Below are positions 52,566 to 61,598 of a DNA stretch of 64,000 nt, one piece after another; position 1 is the first letter of the stretch; the number at the start of each line of letters is the position of its first letter. Where the stretch lies: positions 1 through 64,000 of the forward strand of contig JBHJMN010000010.1 in NCBI GenBank assembly GCA_042219835.1. Reading direction: 5' to 3'. Below the pieces are notes generated by a model. The model made no database searches and was not told the origin of the DNA. It saw nothing but the letters and a program-made list of their open reading frames with translations. A program made the position numbers and the translations under genes. The stretch is from Paenibacillus_G elgii_A (lineage in GTDB: Bacteria > Bacillota > Bacilli > Paenibacillales > NBRC-103111).

Positions 52566-52970
52566 CTACCACCCCAAATGCTGCCGCATAAACTGCTGCA
52601 TCTTCTGCTCGATGATGCCGGGCAGCTCGCGCTTCAATTCGTCTTCGGATACCGTGAGCATGAAACGCCCCTCGACCCATCCCTTATGGTTCCGGGTACG
52701 GTGCCCGTACTCTACATACTTGGCATACTCGACCGGATTGATAATTTCTATCTGGAGTTGGTTCCCGATTCGCTGAACCTCCCCTATCGTCCAGCCACGC
52801 CGGAGCTCCCCGGTATCAAGTGGAGTACGGGCGATTGTTTTTGCAAGCAACCGCCCGGCCAGCTCTTTCAAGCAGGATTCCTCGAAACGAGGGTATGCCT
52901 CTTGCATCTTGCCAAGATTGTTCTGGAGGTCCTTCAATTCCTCAAAATTGAAGTCCCCGAACTTGCTCAT
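52566..52970 (-). CDS. HK97-gp10-like head-tail joining protein
   Basis: This 134-residue protein has the gp10 pattern: FEELKDLQNNLGKMQEAY, then IARTPLDTGELRRGWTIGEV and EYAKYVEYGHRTRNHKGWVE. It helps join head and tail. ATGA overlap with the gene upstream. Confidence 0.86.
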   Translation of the reverse strand: MSKFGDFNFEELKDLQNNLGKMQEAYPRFEESCLKELAGRLLAKTIARTPLDTGELRRGWTIGEVQRIGNQLQIEIINPVEYAKYVEYGHRTRNHKGWVEGRFMLTVSEDELKRELPGIIEQKMQQFMRQHLGW

Positions 52971-53338
52971 GACCGGCCCACTCGCTTGAGCTTAATTTCT
53001 TGATGCGTCGGATACCGGAATGGGTCTCCTGCTTGATCAAATTCTAGATCCATGCCGTGCTGCGTCACCCGGATTTTGCTGCCCGCCTTGACGGTAATAT
53101 CCGGCGAAAGAAATAGCTTGGCATCATAATCGATCTCATTCGCCGTGTCCGTGCGGCGAGCGCTGGAGAGTGAAGTTTGGGAAAGCGCACAAGGCTGATC
53201 CTGCAGCACGGCAACCGGCTTCTGCGTTGTCCTTTTCGTTTCCGGGTCCTGAACGTTCTTAAATTCCGATATGGTACAAAGACCGTCGTACGTCATTTCG
53301 ATGGCCCTGCGCTCCGCTGCTACATTTCCAAATGCCAT
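52967..53338 (-). CDS. Head-closure or connector protein (YqbH/XkdH-like)
   Basis: This 123-residue beta-rich protein begins MAFGNVAAERRAIEMTYDGL. GAGGTGG precedes ATG 53338; an in-frame ATG 9 bases upstream is less well placed. The position between connector genes suits the head-tail stopper role. It overlaps the gp10-like gene by four bases. Confidence 0.8.
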   Translation of the reverse strand: MAFGNVAAERRAIEMTYDGLCTISEFKNVQDPETKRTTQKPVAVLQDQPCALSQTSLSSARRTDTANEIDYDAKLFLSPDITVKAGSKIRVTQHGMDLEFDQAGDPFRYPTHQEIKLKRVGRS

Positions 53339-53340
53339 GC

Positions 53341-53694
53341 TTACCACCTCAATTTCCGGAAAGCATTGAGTTGCCCCTTGTAGTTCTGAACAAACGCCGC
53401 ACCCGGTCCGCCGCCAGAAGACGCCGCAAACGTCGTTTGGACATCTCCTCGCTTGATGCTTTGTACGACCTGCGGTTGGCTTTCGGGGTTTGTTTTAGCC
53501 TGCTCGGATCGGTAAAAATCCTTAGCAATGAGCACGACGATATTTTCCAAGGCGGAGGGAATTTCCTTGATGTTACAGTATGTTTTTACCTCTTGGATGA
53601 TCGTCTCAAGAATGAAAACAAGCTGTTCGTCCTTGCTTGGGTCATCCCGCGAAATTCCAAGCAAGGGCTTGAGCTTATTCAGATACGCTTCCAT
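53341..53694 (-). CDS. Head-tail connector protein (YqbG-like)
   Basis: This 117-residue helical protein begins MEAYLNKLKPLLGISRDDPS and contains LENIVVLIAKDFYRSEQAKT, the pattern of gp15/gp6-like head-tail adaptors. It overlaps the upstream gene by 20 bases. Confidence 0.83.
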   Translation of the reverse strand: MEAYLNKLKPLLGISRDDPSKDEQLVFILETIIQEVKTYCNIKEIPSALENIVVLIAKDFYRSEQAKTNPESQPQVVQSIKRGDVQTTFAASSGGGPGAAFVQNYKGQLNAFRKLRW

Positions 53695-53980
53695 TAGAGG
53701 CCCCTTGAATCACGTCGAGAATTTCGTCCTTCTTGGTCAAGCCCTTCAAGTCGATTTGATTCTTTTCCGCATACTCTTTCAGCTCGGCCAATGTCATATC
53801 TTCAAGCGGCTTAGGCCCGAACGCTGCGGGCTCCTCCATTGCCTCTTCCTCCACGATGTACCCATGATCACGGAACCATTCAAGGAGGTTGGGGTCAGAT
53901 GTTTCCCCGACCCCGTTGATAAACATCACACTGGCAGATAATCCGGTGTACTGCGTATTGGGCGAAAAAATTTTTGCCAT
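53675..53980 (-). CDS. Hypothetical head protein with a LEM/HeH-like C-terminal fold
   Basis: This 101-residue protein begins MAKIFSPNTQYTGLSASVMF. An N-terminal beta domain is followed by PLEDMTLAELKEYAEKNQID and LKGLTKKDEILDVI, a helix-extended-helix or SAP/LEM-like motif seen in phage head genes. GGAGGG nine bases before ATG 53980 sets the start. Confidence 0.78.
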   Translation of the reverse strand: MAKIFSPNTQYTGLSASVMFINGVGETSDPNLLEWFRDHGYIVEEEAMEEPAAFGPKPLEDMTLAELKEYAEKNQIDLKGLTKKDEILDVIQGASNGSVSE

Positions 53981-53994
53981 GGCTAAGCCCTCCA

Positions 53995-54951
53995 TTAACT
54001 AACTTTGATTTTCCGCATTACGCCTGCGGCTTTGGTCGCTTTTAGTGCGATCGCGGAGACCATCTCGACCTCACCTTTTTTCACAGCTCCGGCCGTCGTG
54101 AAATCCGGCAGCCATGTCCGTACGGGCGGCTGACCAGCCATTGAAACCCCGTGGAAACCGTTCAGACCAAGCCGAACCGCGTACAAACTGGTTGTTCTTG
54201 CTGTAGGATCGATCGGAATAACCATGCTATTGGTGCCCGGCTTTTCTCCGACATCAATCAGCGGAATTCCGTTATACTTTTCAACATTCCGGCCCCATTC
54301 ATCAATCGAAATTTGATAGGCAGCCGATCTGCGTGCGCAGGCACGAATTTTTGAACGCATTTTTTTGTTCATCAGCATGGCGTCTGCTGGACCATCCAGC
54401 TCAGCCAAAAATTCGTCCAAAGCATCAAGGAATACTTGAAAATTCGTGTCGATGGCGGCCGATGTCGAAAGGTCAATAACAGTTCCGGGAATGTATTCCG
54501 TAGAGCTTCCTGTCAGCGCTTTTTCGAGTCCATCAAATGCAGTTTCATCAACAGCGATGTCACCATTGATGACAGTATCATTAAAAAGCGCCTGCGCTGC
54601 TTTAATTTTTTGCTCCATTTGAAGGGTCACTTCCGATACAATGCCGCCCATTCCCGCGATAATCCTATCGATCTCAAATGTTCCACCAAAAACCTTGAGG
54701 TCAACACTATGTTTCTGTTTTGTGACTTCCTGCGGCGCATATTCCGTGTTGATTGCACGGAAAGAAGCTTTAGGTTGCGTCAGCAGTCGTGTATAACCGT
54801 ATGTCAGCGTCGCGCCGCCGCCCGTCGGGGAAACTGCATCGTCAAATGTCAGGTTATTCAAAAGCCAATTCGATTTTCGGAATTCATCGATGACACCCAT
54901 TTGAAGGGCGTCCTGTACGTTTTTCTTTGCTTCAGAGAGTGTTACTGCCAT
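53995..54951 (-). CDS. Major capsid protein
   Basis: This 318-residue protein lies after the scaffold gene and before the connectors, the capsid slot. It begins MAVTLSEAKKNVQDALQMGV and has FGGTFEIDRIIAGMGGIVSE and AMLMNKKMRSKIRACARRSA, the HK97-fold pattern of this capsid family. It should be the most abundant virion protein. Confidence 0.9.
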   Translation of the reverse strand: MAVTLSEAKKNVQDALQMGVIDEFRKSNWLLNNLTFDDAVSPTGGGATLTYGYTRLLTQPKASFRAINTEYAPQEVTKQKHSVDLKVFGGTFEIDRIIAGMGGIVSEVTLQMEQKIKAAQALFNDTVINGDIAVDETAFDGLEKALTGSSTEYIPGTVIDLSTSAAIDTNFQVFLDALDEFLAELDGPADAMLMNKKMRSKIRACARRSAAYQISIDEWGRNVEKYNGIPLIDVGEKPGTNSMVIPIDPTARTTSLYAVRLGLNGFHGVSMAGQPPVRTWLPDFTTAGAVKKGEVEMVSAIALKATKAAGVMRKIKVS

Positions 54952-54969
54952 GTTTTGTTACCTCCGTAA

Positions 54970-55569
54970 TTAGTTTTGGTTGTAATGTGCTGCGACGGCA
55001 GCAGCCAATCCGCCACCTTGCGGCTGCTGTTCTCCGCCGTTGTTGTCCCGGCCTTCTGCGGGAATAAGCCCCTTGAATTGAGGCTGCTTGGGATTTTGTT
55101 CTTTCTGGACAAACAAAAAAGCCTTGCTTTCACGCAGGCCCTTGATCTGATCGTCCAAGCCGCCTTTGATAGCGCCGTTGTCGTCCAGCTCGATTTTTGA
55201 TTTGTCCAACAAGCTCGTCACAATATCCGGGTCGTGAACCTCTCCGGCGAGCGACAACTTGACCGCGGTACTCATTCGAAGCTCAGTCATGGCGGCTTCG
55301 TGCTTCTCTGCTGCGGCCTTGTTGTTGGCCTGCAGCTCGTCGATTTGCTTGGTCAAGGCTTCATTGTCTCCAGCGCTCTTTTTGAGCTCCGTAAGCTGCT
55401 TGTCGCGGTCCTTTATATCGGTTTCGAGTTGCTTTTTAGCCTCGTTCACCTCGTCGAAACGATGCTTCGGAACGAAGCCTCGATAGTTGTCCTCGACGCC
55501 CGACGTAATTGCTTTGATCTGCTCCTCAGAGAGTCCTTTGCCTTCCAAAAGCTTTTTTAACCAATCCAT
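54970..55569 (-). CDS. Phage scaffolding protein (GP20 family)
   Basis: This 199-residue protein begins MDWLKKLLEGKGLSEEQIKA, has a coiled coil at residues about 40-95, and ends with a glutamine/glycine-rich tail and a short helix. This is the usual scaffold plan; it directly precedes the capsid gene. Confidence 0.9.
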   Translation of the reverse strand: MDWLKKLLEGKGLSEEQIKAITSGVEDNYRGFVPKHRFDEVNEAKKQLETDIKDRDKQLTELKKSAGDNEALTKQIDELQANNKAAAEKHEAAMTELRMSTAVKLSLAGEVHDPDIVTSLLDKSKIELDDNGAIKGGLDDQIKGLRESKAFLFVQKEQNPKQPQFKGLIPAEGRDNNGGEQQPQGGGLAAAVAAHYNQN

Positions 55570-55647
55570 TGTTTTGACCTCACTTTTTGTCCCGGTTGTG
55601 TCCGGTTAATGGCGGGCCCCGGTAGTCTCATCCGAAGCCCAAACAAA

Positions 55648-55677
55648 AAGCACCCTCGAATATTTTCGAGAATGCTT
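55648..55677 (-). terminator. Terminator between the MuF block and the scaffold gene
   Basis: AGCATTCTCGAA pairs with TTCGAGGGTGCT (two mismatches) and is followed on the minus strand by TTTTTG. It lies right after the small Cys-rich gene and would lower read-through into the capsid genes, which then need their own promoter. Confidence 0.7.
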
Positions 55678-55860
55678 CTATTTTTCGTAAACCGGGCAAT
55701 CCTTCTCTTTCTCAAGCACAAACCGCGGTTTCAAGATGGGGTATTGCTCACACTTGCTTGTTCTCTCCCCTTTGAAACGACAATCATGGCATTGCAATTG
55801 TTCGGGGTAAGAAACCTTGAGCTCGCCCTCGTTCCAGACGAATTTTTTATTGTCACTCAA
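55678..55860 (-). CDS. Small Cys-rich protein, 60 residues
   Basis: The protein begins MSDNKKFVWNEGELKVSYPE and has a CHDC pair, then single cysteines before EQYPI and PVYEK, like a small zinc-binding fold. GGAGGT lies eight bases before TTG 55860, which overlaps the stop of the MuF-ART gene (TTGAGTGA). The tight coupling raises the chance that it works with that toxin-like protein, for example as an immunity factor. This is inference; similar small genes occur in other phages. Confidence 0.65.
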   Translation of the reverse strand: MSDNKKFVWNEGELKVSYPEQLQCHDCRFKGERTSKCEQYPILKPRFVLEKEKDCPVYEK

Positions 55861-57481
55861 CTGCAAGCACCTCCGCAATGATATAGATCGTTCCATTGAC
55901 TTCCTTGGCCTCGACAATCTCAAACATGGTGCCCTTGTCCAGAAGGAATTCATATTCTGAATCTTTGAATACGCTTATAGGGTTCACAAGAGCCCCCTTG
56001 CTTCCTTGTGGGACACGAATTTCAAACTGTACCGATCCGCCAAAGCTGCTGCCCGACAGAAGGCTTGTGCTTGCGAACGCGGCTTCTGTAAATACGACTC
56101 CCGCCAACTGATCGGCAGGCTTTTGGAAGATGTTTTTTGAGAGCCCGCGGTGAACCACGATGTTTTCAGCAAGGTTGAATTTCCGAAGGCCGGAACTGAT
56201 TTCTTCCGAAACTTTATGCAGGGCCTCGTTCGAACCGTTTTCCCGTAGGTTTTTGTTGATATCGTGATATGAGCTGCCCGTGTATTTCTTGATTGCTGCC
56301 TTCTCTTTTTCAGAAAGAGCGTCAAGCCAACTCGGGGAAACCTCTGCCTCCCAGTCTTTCACTTGACTTGGATTTTCAAACTTGCGATAGACGACCGGCT
56401 CCTTAAATTCCATTATATCATTTTTTGGAAGCTCGGGCGGCCTAGCAGCCTTCGGCTTATCGACATGCTCTTTCTTCCATTGCTCATACGTCATATCACC
56501 GGGCACGTCGTACGTTTTGCCGTCTTCGTCCCGCGCTGCCCGCTCCTTCACATTTCCTTCATAGTGCGGAATGGTCGTGGACCGGCAATGCGAGTGCAGC
56601 GGCGGGTAATTGACCCCGGCTTTGGCCTCAGTAATCAAGAAAACCTTGCCGTCCATGCCTTGGCACACGTGAGACGTTTTCCGATCAAGTGTCGCCGTGA
56701 ACCGGTACTCCTCAACGTCAATTTCTCGGTACGCATCCAAGCGAGATTGTCCGGAAAAATACGCTGATTCGGTCAGAACCAACCGGGCGGCATTCGAACG
56801 AGAAACACCCATTCGATCGGAGAGAGCAGATATCATTTTCTCTGCCGGATCGCCGCGGATCAAACCTTGTACAAGGGTCGTTTGGAGCTCCGCGACAAGC
56901 TTCGTCCGGTCCTCCCATATCCGGGAGCTGAAATTCTTTCCGTCCGGGGCCCATGGGGTCGCAAGCAGGCTTTCGACTTGGCGAGAGTCAAGCTTAGCAA
57001 ACGATGTGCCGATGCCTGCGCCTTTCTGGAGCTCGAAAACGTTGCGGTAGTAGCCATCCTTGTATATGCCTCCCAGAACGTCCTGTGTGCCCGTCTGACG
57101 CTTTGCTGCGAGCAGTTCGATCTTAGCCCTCGTCTGCGTTTGCAACGCCTCCAAACGGCTCACACGGACATGTATAGACTTGTTTTCGAGCTCCTTCATC
57201 CATCGTTGATCGACGGCGTTTTCGCGGCCCTTCTGGATATACTCCTCGACACTCCAACGAAACTCTTTCAACTGGCCTTTCGTAAGCATTTGCCGAGCTT
57301 CCGCATAGCTCACTTCGTTGTTCTTGGCGAACCGCTGATAGAATACCTCGATATCCTTTTGAATATCGGCGGTAGCCTTGGCGTATTCAAGGTTCAGCGT
57401 CTCAACGTACTTTTCGCCCTTGTTCAACTGCGCCTCGCTCAGCGCTTCGAATCGCTTCGACCAATATGCCTCCGACTTCAT
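55853..57481 (-). CDS. MuF head protein fused to an ADP-ribosyltransferase domain
   Basis: Residues 1-200 are helical. The MuF core spans about 205-305, ending NYPPLHSHCRSTTIPHYEG, the known MuF motif. After a linker (310-375) a C-terminal domain (380-542) has the R-S-E marks of ADP-ribosyltransferases: R445 in VVHRGL, S-T-S at 471-473 in AFASTS, and E509-x-E511 in DSEYEFLLDKG. All three catalytic positions are intact. Its start overlaps the portal stop. MuF proteins ride inside the head and some carry toxin domains, so this may be injected with DNA. Confidence 0.87.
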   Translation of the reverse strand: MKSEAYWSKRFEALSEAQLNKGEKYVETLNLEYAKATADIQKDIEVFYQRFAKNNEVSYAEARQMLTKGQLKEFRWSVEEYIQKGRENAVDQRWMKELENKSIHVRVSRLEALQTQTRAKIELLAAKRQTGTQDVLGGIYKDGYYRNVFELQKGAGIGTSFAKLDSRQVESLLATPWAPDGKNFSSRIWEDRTKLVAELQTTLVQGLIRGDPAEKMISALSDRMGVSRSNAARLVLTESAYFSGQSRLDAYREIDVEEYRFTATLDRKTSHVCQGMDGKVFLITEAKAGVNYPPLHSHCRSTTIPHYEGNVKERAARDEDGKTYDVPGDMTYEQWKKEHVDKPKAARPPELPKNDIMEFKEPVVYRKFENPSQVKDWEAEVSPSWLDALSEKEKAAIKKYTGSSYHDINKNLRENGSNEALHKVSEEISSGLRKFNLAENIVVHRGLSKNIFQKPADQLAGVVFTEAAFASTSLLSGSSFGGSVQFEIRVPQGSKGALVNPISVFKDSEYEFLLDKGTMFEIVEAKEVNGTIYIIAEVLAVE

Positions 57482-58986
57482 TCGTCGTCATCTCCATCGG
57501 CTGGCGCGGCTGGCGGTTCTTTCGGCTGCTTCGGATCGCCGGGCCCCGGAAGTCCGCCATACTCCTCCATCTTCTCCGACTTCTCCCTCTTGACCCGCTC
57601 CAGTTCCTTTTTCGGGTCCTGAACCATCGGATGATTAGAAACAATCGTTTCGTCAGATATCATTCCAACGCTGTTTTTCAAATTGTTGATCGCATCCGTT
57701 TCGTTGATCACGATATCCCTGTTGAATATAAACTCGACTTGCTCGCCCCTGAAATCACCTACGCCGGTATTTATGAAATGGGTATCGATGAACCACCGCA
57801 ATTGCTCAAGGCTGGCCTGAAATTCAGTTTCTATGTCGTTTGCATCCATATCCAAGTCAGCATAGAGGAATTTCAGCGCGATACCGCTCGGACTGGACCC
57901 GAATTTTTCGGATTGCGTATCTACCCCGCGGCCGAATTCGTAAATGTCCTTGCGAAGCTGCTCAACGTGCTTCGTGAGCGCCTCAGTATTGATATCAACG
58001 GACATCGTGTCCACGCCGCCCTCGTCCGTCACCTTCACAGCGCGGTAGGCGGCCAGATTGTGCCGGAATTCCCCGAGGTTTTGCCCGTCGTAATTTTTCA
58101 AAATATAAATTCCGTTAGGCAGATCGGAGATGTTGTTCGAATTGTCGCTCGTCATCAAGTCATAGTCATCGACAAGAGACTGGACGAATTTTAAAAGCGG
58201 CAGCTCGTCGTCGTTGTACTTGAAACAAACGAACGGCACGCGCTCCCAATTGTATGCCTTCTCCTCTTCGCCCTCCATAACGATGATATGGCTGTCCTTC
58301 GGCCCGGCTTCGATATCAGGTATTAGGCCAATGGAGTTATTTGGCGTGTATTCCATAGAGCCAAGCACAAACCGCTGTACCCCGTTTTTGTCCCAATACT
58401 CGACCTTTTGAATGTATTTCTTGGTCGTGCCTTCGTAGGCTTCAACTTCATAGTGACGGATCACAGCATCCAGCTTTGTATGTGCAGCATCTTTCCAAAG
58501 AGGAATGACCTCCTCGGAAGGAATCATTTTGAACGCCAAATTTCCCTCTTCGTCGTAATAAGGATGCAGCCAGCCACGGCCCTTTTTGATCGCGTCCTTG
58601 CCGACGTTCTTTAAAAGCCGGAGCATAATCTTATTGAATACGTTTTGAAGCGCCTTTTGGTAGGATTCGTTATCCGTCTGGATGGAGAGAGGTTTACCAA
58701 GCAAGTACCCTACCTTTTGATCCACCAATTTTCGAACGAACGGATGCACCAACTTGTGGTTGGCGAGGTTTGGGTCCTCTACATGCTTGCCATCGGCTCC
58801 AATGACCATCCTTCGACGTTTCAAAATGTACTCGTTATCACTGCGGTAATATCGCTCGCTAGTTAACATAAGCTTCCGCGCACGGGATTGCCGCCATAAA
58901 TCGACTTCTTTCTTGATGATTTGCTCTAACGACATGGCCGCAGCCGCGCCCGCAGCTAAAATCGAACCGAAATCCAGTTTGTCCAC
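57478..58986 (-). CDS. Phage portal protein (SPP1 gp6 family)
   Basis: This 502-residue protein begins MDKLDFGSILAAGAAAAMSL. Family marks are VDQKVGYLLGKPLSIQTDN-like text near residue 90 and GVDTQSEKFGSSPSGIALKF near 370. It makes the ring through which DNA enters. It overlaps the MuF gene by four bases and follows the terminase by three. Confidence 0.92.
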   Translation of the reverse strand: MDKLDFGSILAAGAAAAMSLEQIIKKEVDLWRQSRARKLMLTSERYYRSDNEYILKRRRMVIGADGKHVEDPNLANHKLVHPFVRKLVDQKVGYLLGKPLSIQTDNESYQKALQNVFNKIMLRLLKNVGKDAIKKGRGWLHPYYDEEGNLAFKMIPSEEVIPLWKDAAHTKLDAVIRHYEVEAYEGTTKKYIQKVEYWDKNGVQRFVLGSMEYTPNNSIGLIPDIEAGPKDSHIIVMEGEEEKAYNWERVPFVCFKYNDDELPLLKFVQSLVDDYDLMTSDNSNNISDLPNGIYILKNYDGQNLGEFRHNLAAYRAVKVTDEGGVDTMSVDINTEALTKHVEQLRKDIYEFGRGVDTQSEKFGSSPSGIALKFLYADLDMDANDIETEFQASLEQLRWFIDTHFINTGVGDFRGEQVEFIFNRDIVINETDAINNLKNSVGMISDETIVSNHPMVQDPKKELERVKREKSEKMEEYGGLPGPGDPKQPKEPPAAPADGDDDE

Positions 58987-58989
58987 CTC

Positions 58990-60246
58990 CTAGTCGAAAG
59001 ATATGCCCGGCTTCTTCATGTCGCCCTCCATGGCATACCGGCATTGATCGATCGTGTGATTGTTGACTTCTTCTAGCTTTGCTTTCGGGTTTCCGTCCGC
59101 GTCCGTTTGATAATCGATGTTCTCGAACTCCTTCGCTGTATGGGGCGTTCGCTGCGGATCGATGACAATCTCCTCCAGGTCATCAAGCCATTTTTCCCCA
59201 TACTCGACGCTGCCGGGGCCCTTTCTAGCACCACGTATCCTTATGCCGTAAGTCTTCATCTCGTCCACGCTCTTAGGCTCGGCGGAGTCCGCCGTCGTCA
59301 TCACATCGTGATAGCCGCGAGCCTTGATCCACTCCGCCGCTTCCCGATTGCTGATTTTTACGCCGTATAGCTCGTCAAGTGCGTATAGCTTGCGCCTCGT
59401 CTTGTCGTAGTGCCAACGGCCGAAGCTGAACGGATCGACGCCGTAGCCCCAGTCAATGCCCTGCCTAATGTTATCGAACATCCGAATCTCTTCGTCCGTG
59501 ATTCGACGAAACACCAAATTATCAAATGGCACAACACCACTCCCTATCGCTTTGCCAAGGTATTCCCACTCATACTTTTGCGGCTTCGTCCGCTTGACCT
59601 CTTCGGCCTCCTCAACGAAAGCCTTGGAAATATGCGGATTTTCCAAATACGTCGAGTGATGAACATACGTATTAGCAGGTATGAATTGAGACTCGTATTT
59701 TTTGTTCACCCATGACTGCTTTCGCTTCGGCGGGTTGTAGCTGTAGTAGAAGGCATAAAAAAGACCATCGGGCAGCTCCGCACGCAGCACGGAGTTTTCA
59801 ATGGTCGATACTTCATCTTCGGTTTTAAACTCTGCCAGCTCCTCAATCCACATGAAAGCTATGGGGAACTTTGACACCTTGATCGACTTAATTTTGAGCG
59901 GGTCGTCCGCACCGCGAAAAATGATTTTGTTACCACGCGGCAAGTAAACGAGCTGCAAGGGGCTTTTCACCACTCGCCAATACCGGCCGACACCCAACAT
60001 GTCGATTGCCTCTTTGAGCTGTTCGAAAACCGATTCTTCCAGCGTGCGGGCAACCTTCCGCACAACCAAGGTTGTGACAGGGTATTTCATCATGTCTTTT
60101 ATCACCTTTAAACCGATGTGTGTCGATTTGGCCGAGCCGCGCCCGCCTTTCAGGACATGTTTCAGGTACTTGCGCGAGTTAGACGCCTTCCAAAACTTCT
60201 GAAAATGCGGGGAAACTATCTTTGAAAGCCTAATCTGTATTGTCAT
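58990..60246 (-). CDS. xtmB: Terminase large subunit (PBSX family)
   Basis: This 418-residue packaging motor has Walker A GGRGSAKSTH near residue 33, Walker B AFMWIEELAEF, and nuclease-domain acids from GIDWGYGVDPFSF onward. ATG 60246 lies inside the end of the small subunit gene, the usual overlap. The short leader upstream in frame has no site. Confidence 0.93.
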   Translation of the reverse strand: MTIQIRLSKIVSPHFQKFWKASNSRKYLKHVLKGGRGSAKSTHIGLKVIKDMMKYPVTTLVVRKVARTLEESVFEQLKEAIDMLGVGRYWRVVKSPLQLVYLPRGNKIIFRGADDPLKIKSIKVSKFPIAFMWIEELAEFKTEDEVSTIENSVLRAELPDGLFYAFYYSYNPPKRKQSWVNKKYESQFIPANTYVHHSTYLENPHISKAFVEEAEEVKRTKPQKYEWEYLGKAIGSGVVPFDNLVFRRITDEEIRMFDNIRQGIDWGYGVDPFSFGRWHYDKTRRKLYALDELYGVKISNREAAEWIKARGYHDVMTTADSAEPKSVDEMKTYGIRIRGARKGPGSVEYGEKWLDDLEEIVIDPQRTPHTAKEFENIDYQTDADGNPKAKLEEVNNHTIDQCRYAMEGDMKKPGISFD

Positions 60247-60685
60247 CGTCCCACTCACTACCAATGTCGTCTATGAGCTGGACGCCCACAGCACCGTCGA
60301 GCTGCTGCCGATCGGTCCACATGGCATATCGCTTGCCAAGCAACTCGGCAGCCTTGATTCGATCCTTGCCGTCCAGCTCTTTCTTTTCCAATGATTGCTC
60401 GCCCATACCCATACCAAGGGGGAACTGCTCCTTGACCTGTCCGCGCAAAACACTGGTTAGAAATTCAAGAATTTCGTCCTGCTTGGCAATTCGGGCGTCG
60501 TCCTTTTCTGCGATCCGGACGTCGATATATTTGCGAATGTCAGGTTTCGTCAAGTTTTCGCTCGCAATCCGGTTCAGGTTTTTCCCCCTGTATCCGGCTC
60601 TTTTGGCTGCCTCCGATGCGTTTCCCGTCTCGATGAAATAATCCGCAAAACGTTTTTGCTTTTCTGTGAGCTTCACATCACCCAC
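60230..60685 (-). CDS. xtmA: Terminase small subunit
   Basis: This 151-residue DNA-recognition subunit begins MGDVKLTEKQKRFADYFIET. The HTH is GNASEAAKRAGYRG, followed by the oligomerisation segment and an acidic tail. It precedes the large subunit and overlaps it. Confidence 0.93.
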   Translation of the reverse strand: MGDVKLTEKQKRFADYFIETGNASEAAKRAGYRGKNLNRIASENLTKPDIRKYIDVRIAEKDDARIAKQDEILEFLTSVLRGQVKEQFPLGMGMGEQSLEKKELDGKDRIKAAELLGKRYAMWTDRQQLDGAVGVQLIDDIGSEWDDDNTD

Positions 60686-60688
60686 CCC

Positions 60689-61000
60689 TTAAAAATTGAG
60701 TTGATCTTTGAGGTTTAACCAATCGCCATGATGTCGCGCCCACTTGAGCGCCCTCGGGATATCCATCGTCGTCCGGCCGTAGCAAGTCACCAAAGACATC
60801 CTGTTTCGCTTGATGTTATGCACCCACCATACACCGCCTAAATGGATGAACTCCTTGTTCCTAAAGCTGTAATCGCCTGCCCGGAGCTGCCGCAGGCACA
60901 TGTCATGTAGCGCAGCGTGATTGATAGGTTCGACCCGATCGCAGTATTGCTTATGTGCATGATCCGTCACCCGGAGCTCGATACTTGCATTCCTGTCCAT
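60689..61000 (-). CDS. Hypothetical phage protein, 103 residues
   Basis: This protein begins MDRNASIELRVTDHAHKQYC and shows EFIHLGGVWWVHNIKRNRMS and LVTCYGRTTMDIPRALKWAR. The compact alpha/beta plan with conserved H, R and W could be an RelE/BrnT-like RNase fold, but that is a weak guess. AAGGAG is 12 bases before ATG 61000. It is first in the terminase block. Confidence 0.72.
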   Translation of the reverse strand: MDRNASIELRVTDHAHKQYCDRVEPINHAALHDMCLRQLRAGDYSFRNKEFIHLGGVWWVHNIKRNRMSLVTCYGRTTMDIPRALKWARHHGDWLNLKDQLNF

Positions 61001-61025
61001 GGCCCCTTTCACTCCTTCTTCATGC

Positions 61026-61048
61026 AAAAAAAGGGAACATTAGTTCCC
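61026..61048 (-). terminator. Terminator between early and late blocks
   Basis: GGGAAC (61033-61038) pairs with GTTCCC (61043-61048), and the minus-strand tail is TTTTTTT. It ends the transcript of the sigma-like gene. Confidence 0.82.
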
Positions 61049-61085
61049 CTCATATATAGGTGGCTTTTGCATGACAAATTTTGCG

Positions 61086-61580
61086 TTATCCGCAAAAAAA
61101 GAGGCTGTTTTGCACTTCTGCAGAAATTTTTTTCTGCGCCCGGCTGACGAATTGATCAACTGAGCCCTTTGTGATACCCAGTAGATCGGCGATATACTCG
61201 CGCGAGAAGCATTCACCATGGGCCAACACATAGCATTCTCTTTCCCGCTCACTCAGTCTGGACAGCGCGGATTCGATTTGGAACCTTTGCCACTCCGTCA
61301 GATTCGACGGGCTACCGGCCGTACTGCGCTGTACGAAGGCTTGCATACGGATCGGGTCCATCAGCTTGTCACGCTGATAGGTTGCCCGGCGCTCGATCCC
61401 CCGTTTACTGCCCGGCATCCTGTTCGTTGTCAGCCATTCGGCAGCATACCCACAATCCGATATCATGCCCTCTATGATCTTGTGGTCCGGATGATTCTCC
61501 GGCAGCCGGTCGCGGAGCTGCTCCAATTGCCGCTTCGCCCGGCGATAATTTGCCGCTGTCGCTTCATACGGTAGGTTCAT
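61086..61580 (-). CDS. Phage sigma-70-like late transcription regulator
   Basis: This 164-residue protein has a C-terminal region-4-type HTH: ALSRLSERERECYVLAHGEC, then SREYIADLLGITKGSVDQFV. The N-terminal half is helical without clear sigma region 2, as in Xpf- or ArpU-like phage factors. GGGAGG ten bases before ATG 61580 sets the start. It sits just upstream of a terminator and the packaging genes, where a late activator is expected. Confidence 0.82.
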   Translation of the reverse strand: MNLPYEATAANYRRAKRQLEQLRDRLPENHPDHKIIEGMISDCGYAAEWLTTNRMPGSKRGIERRATYQRDKLMDPIRMQAFVQRSTAGSPSNLTEWQRFQIESALSRLSERERECYVLAHGECFSREYIADLLGITKGSVDQFVSRAQKKISAEVQNSLFFCG

Positions 61581-61598
61581 GAGCATCCCGCCTCCCGG

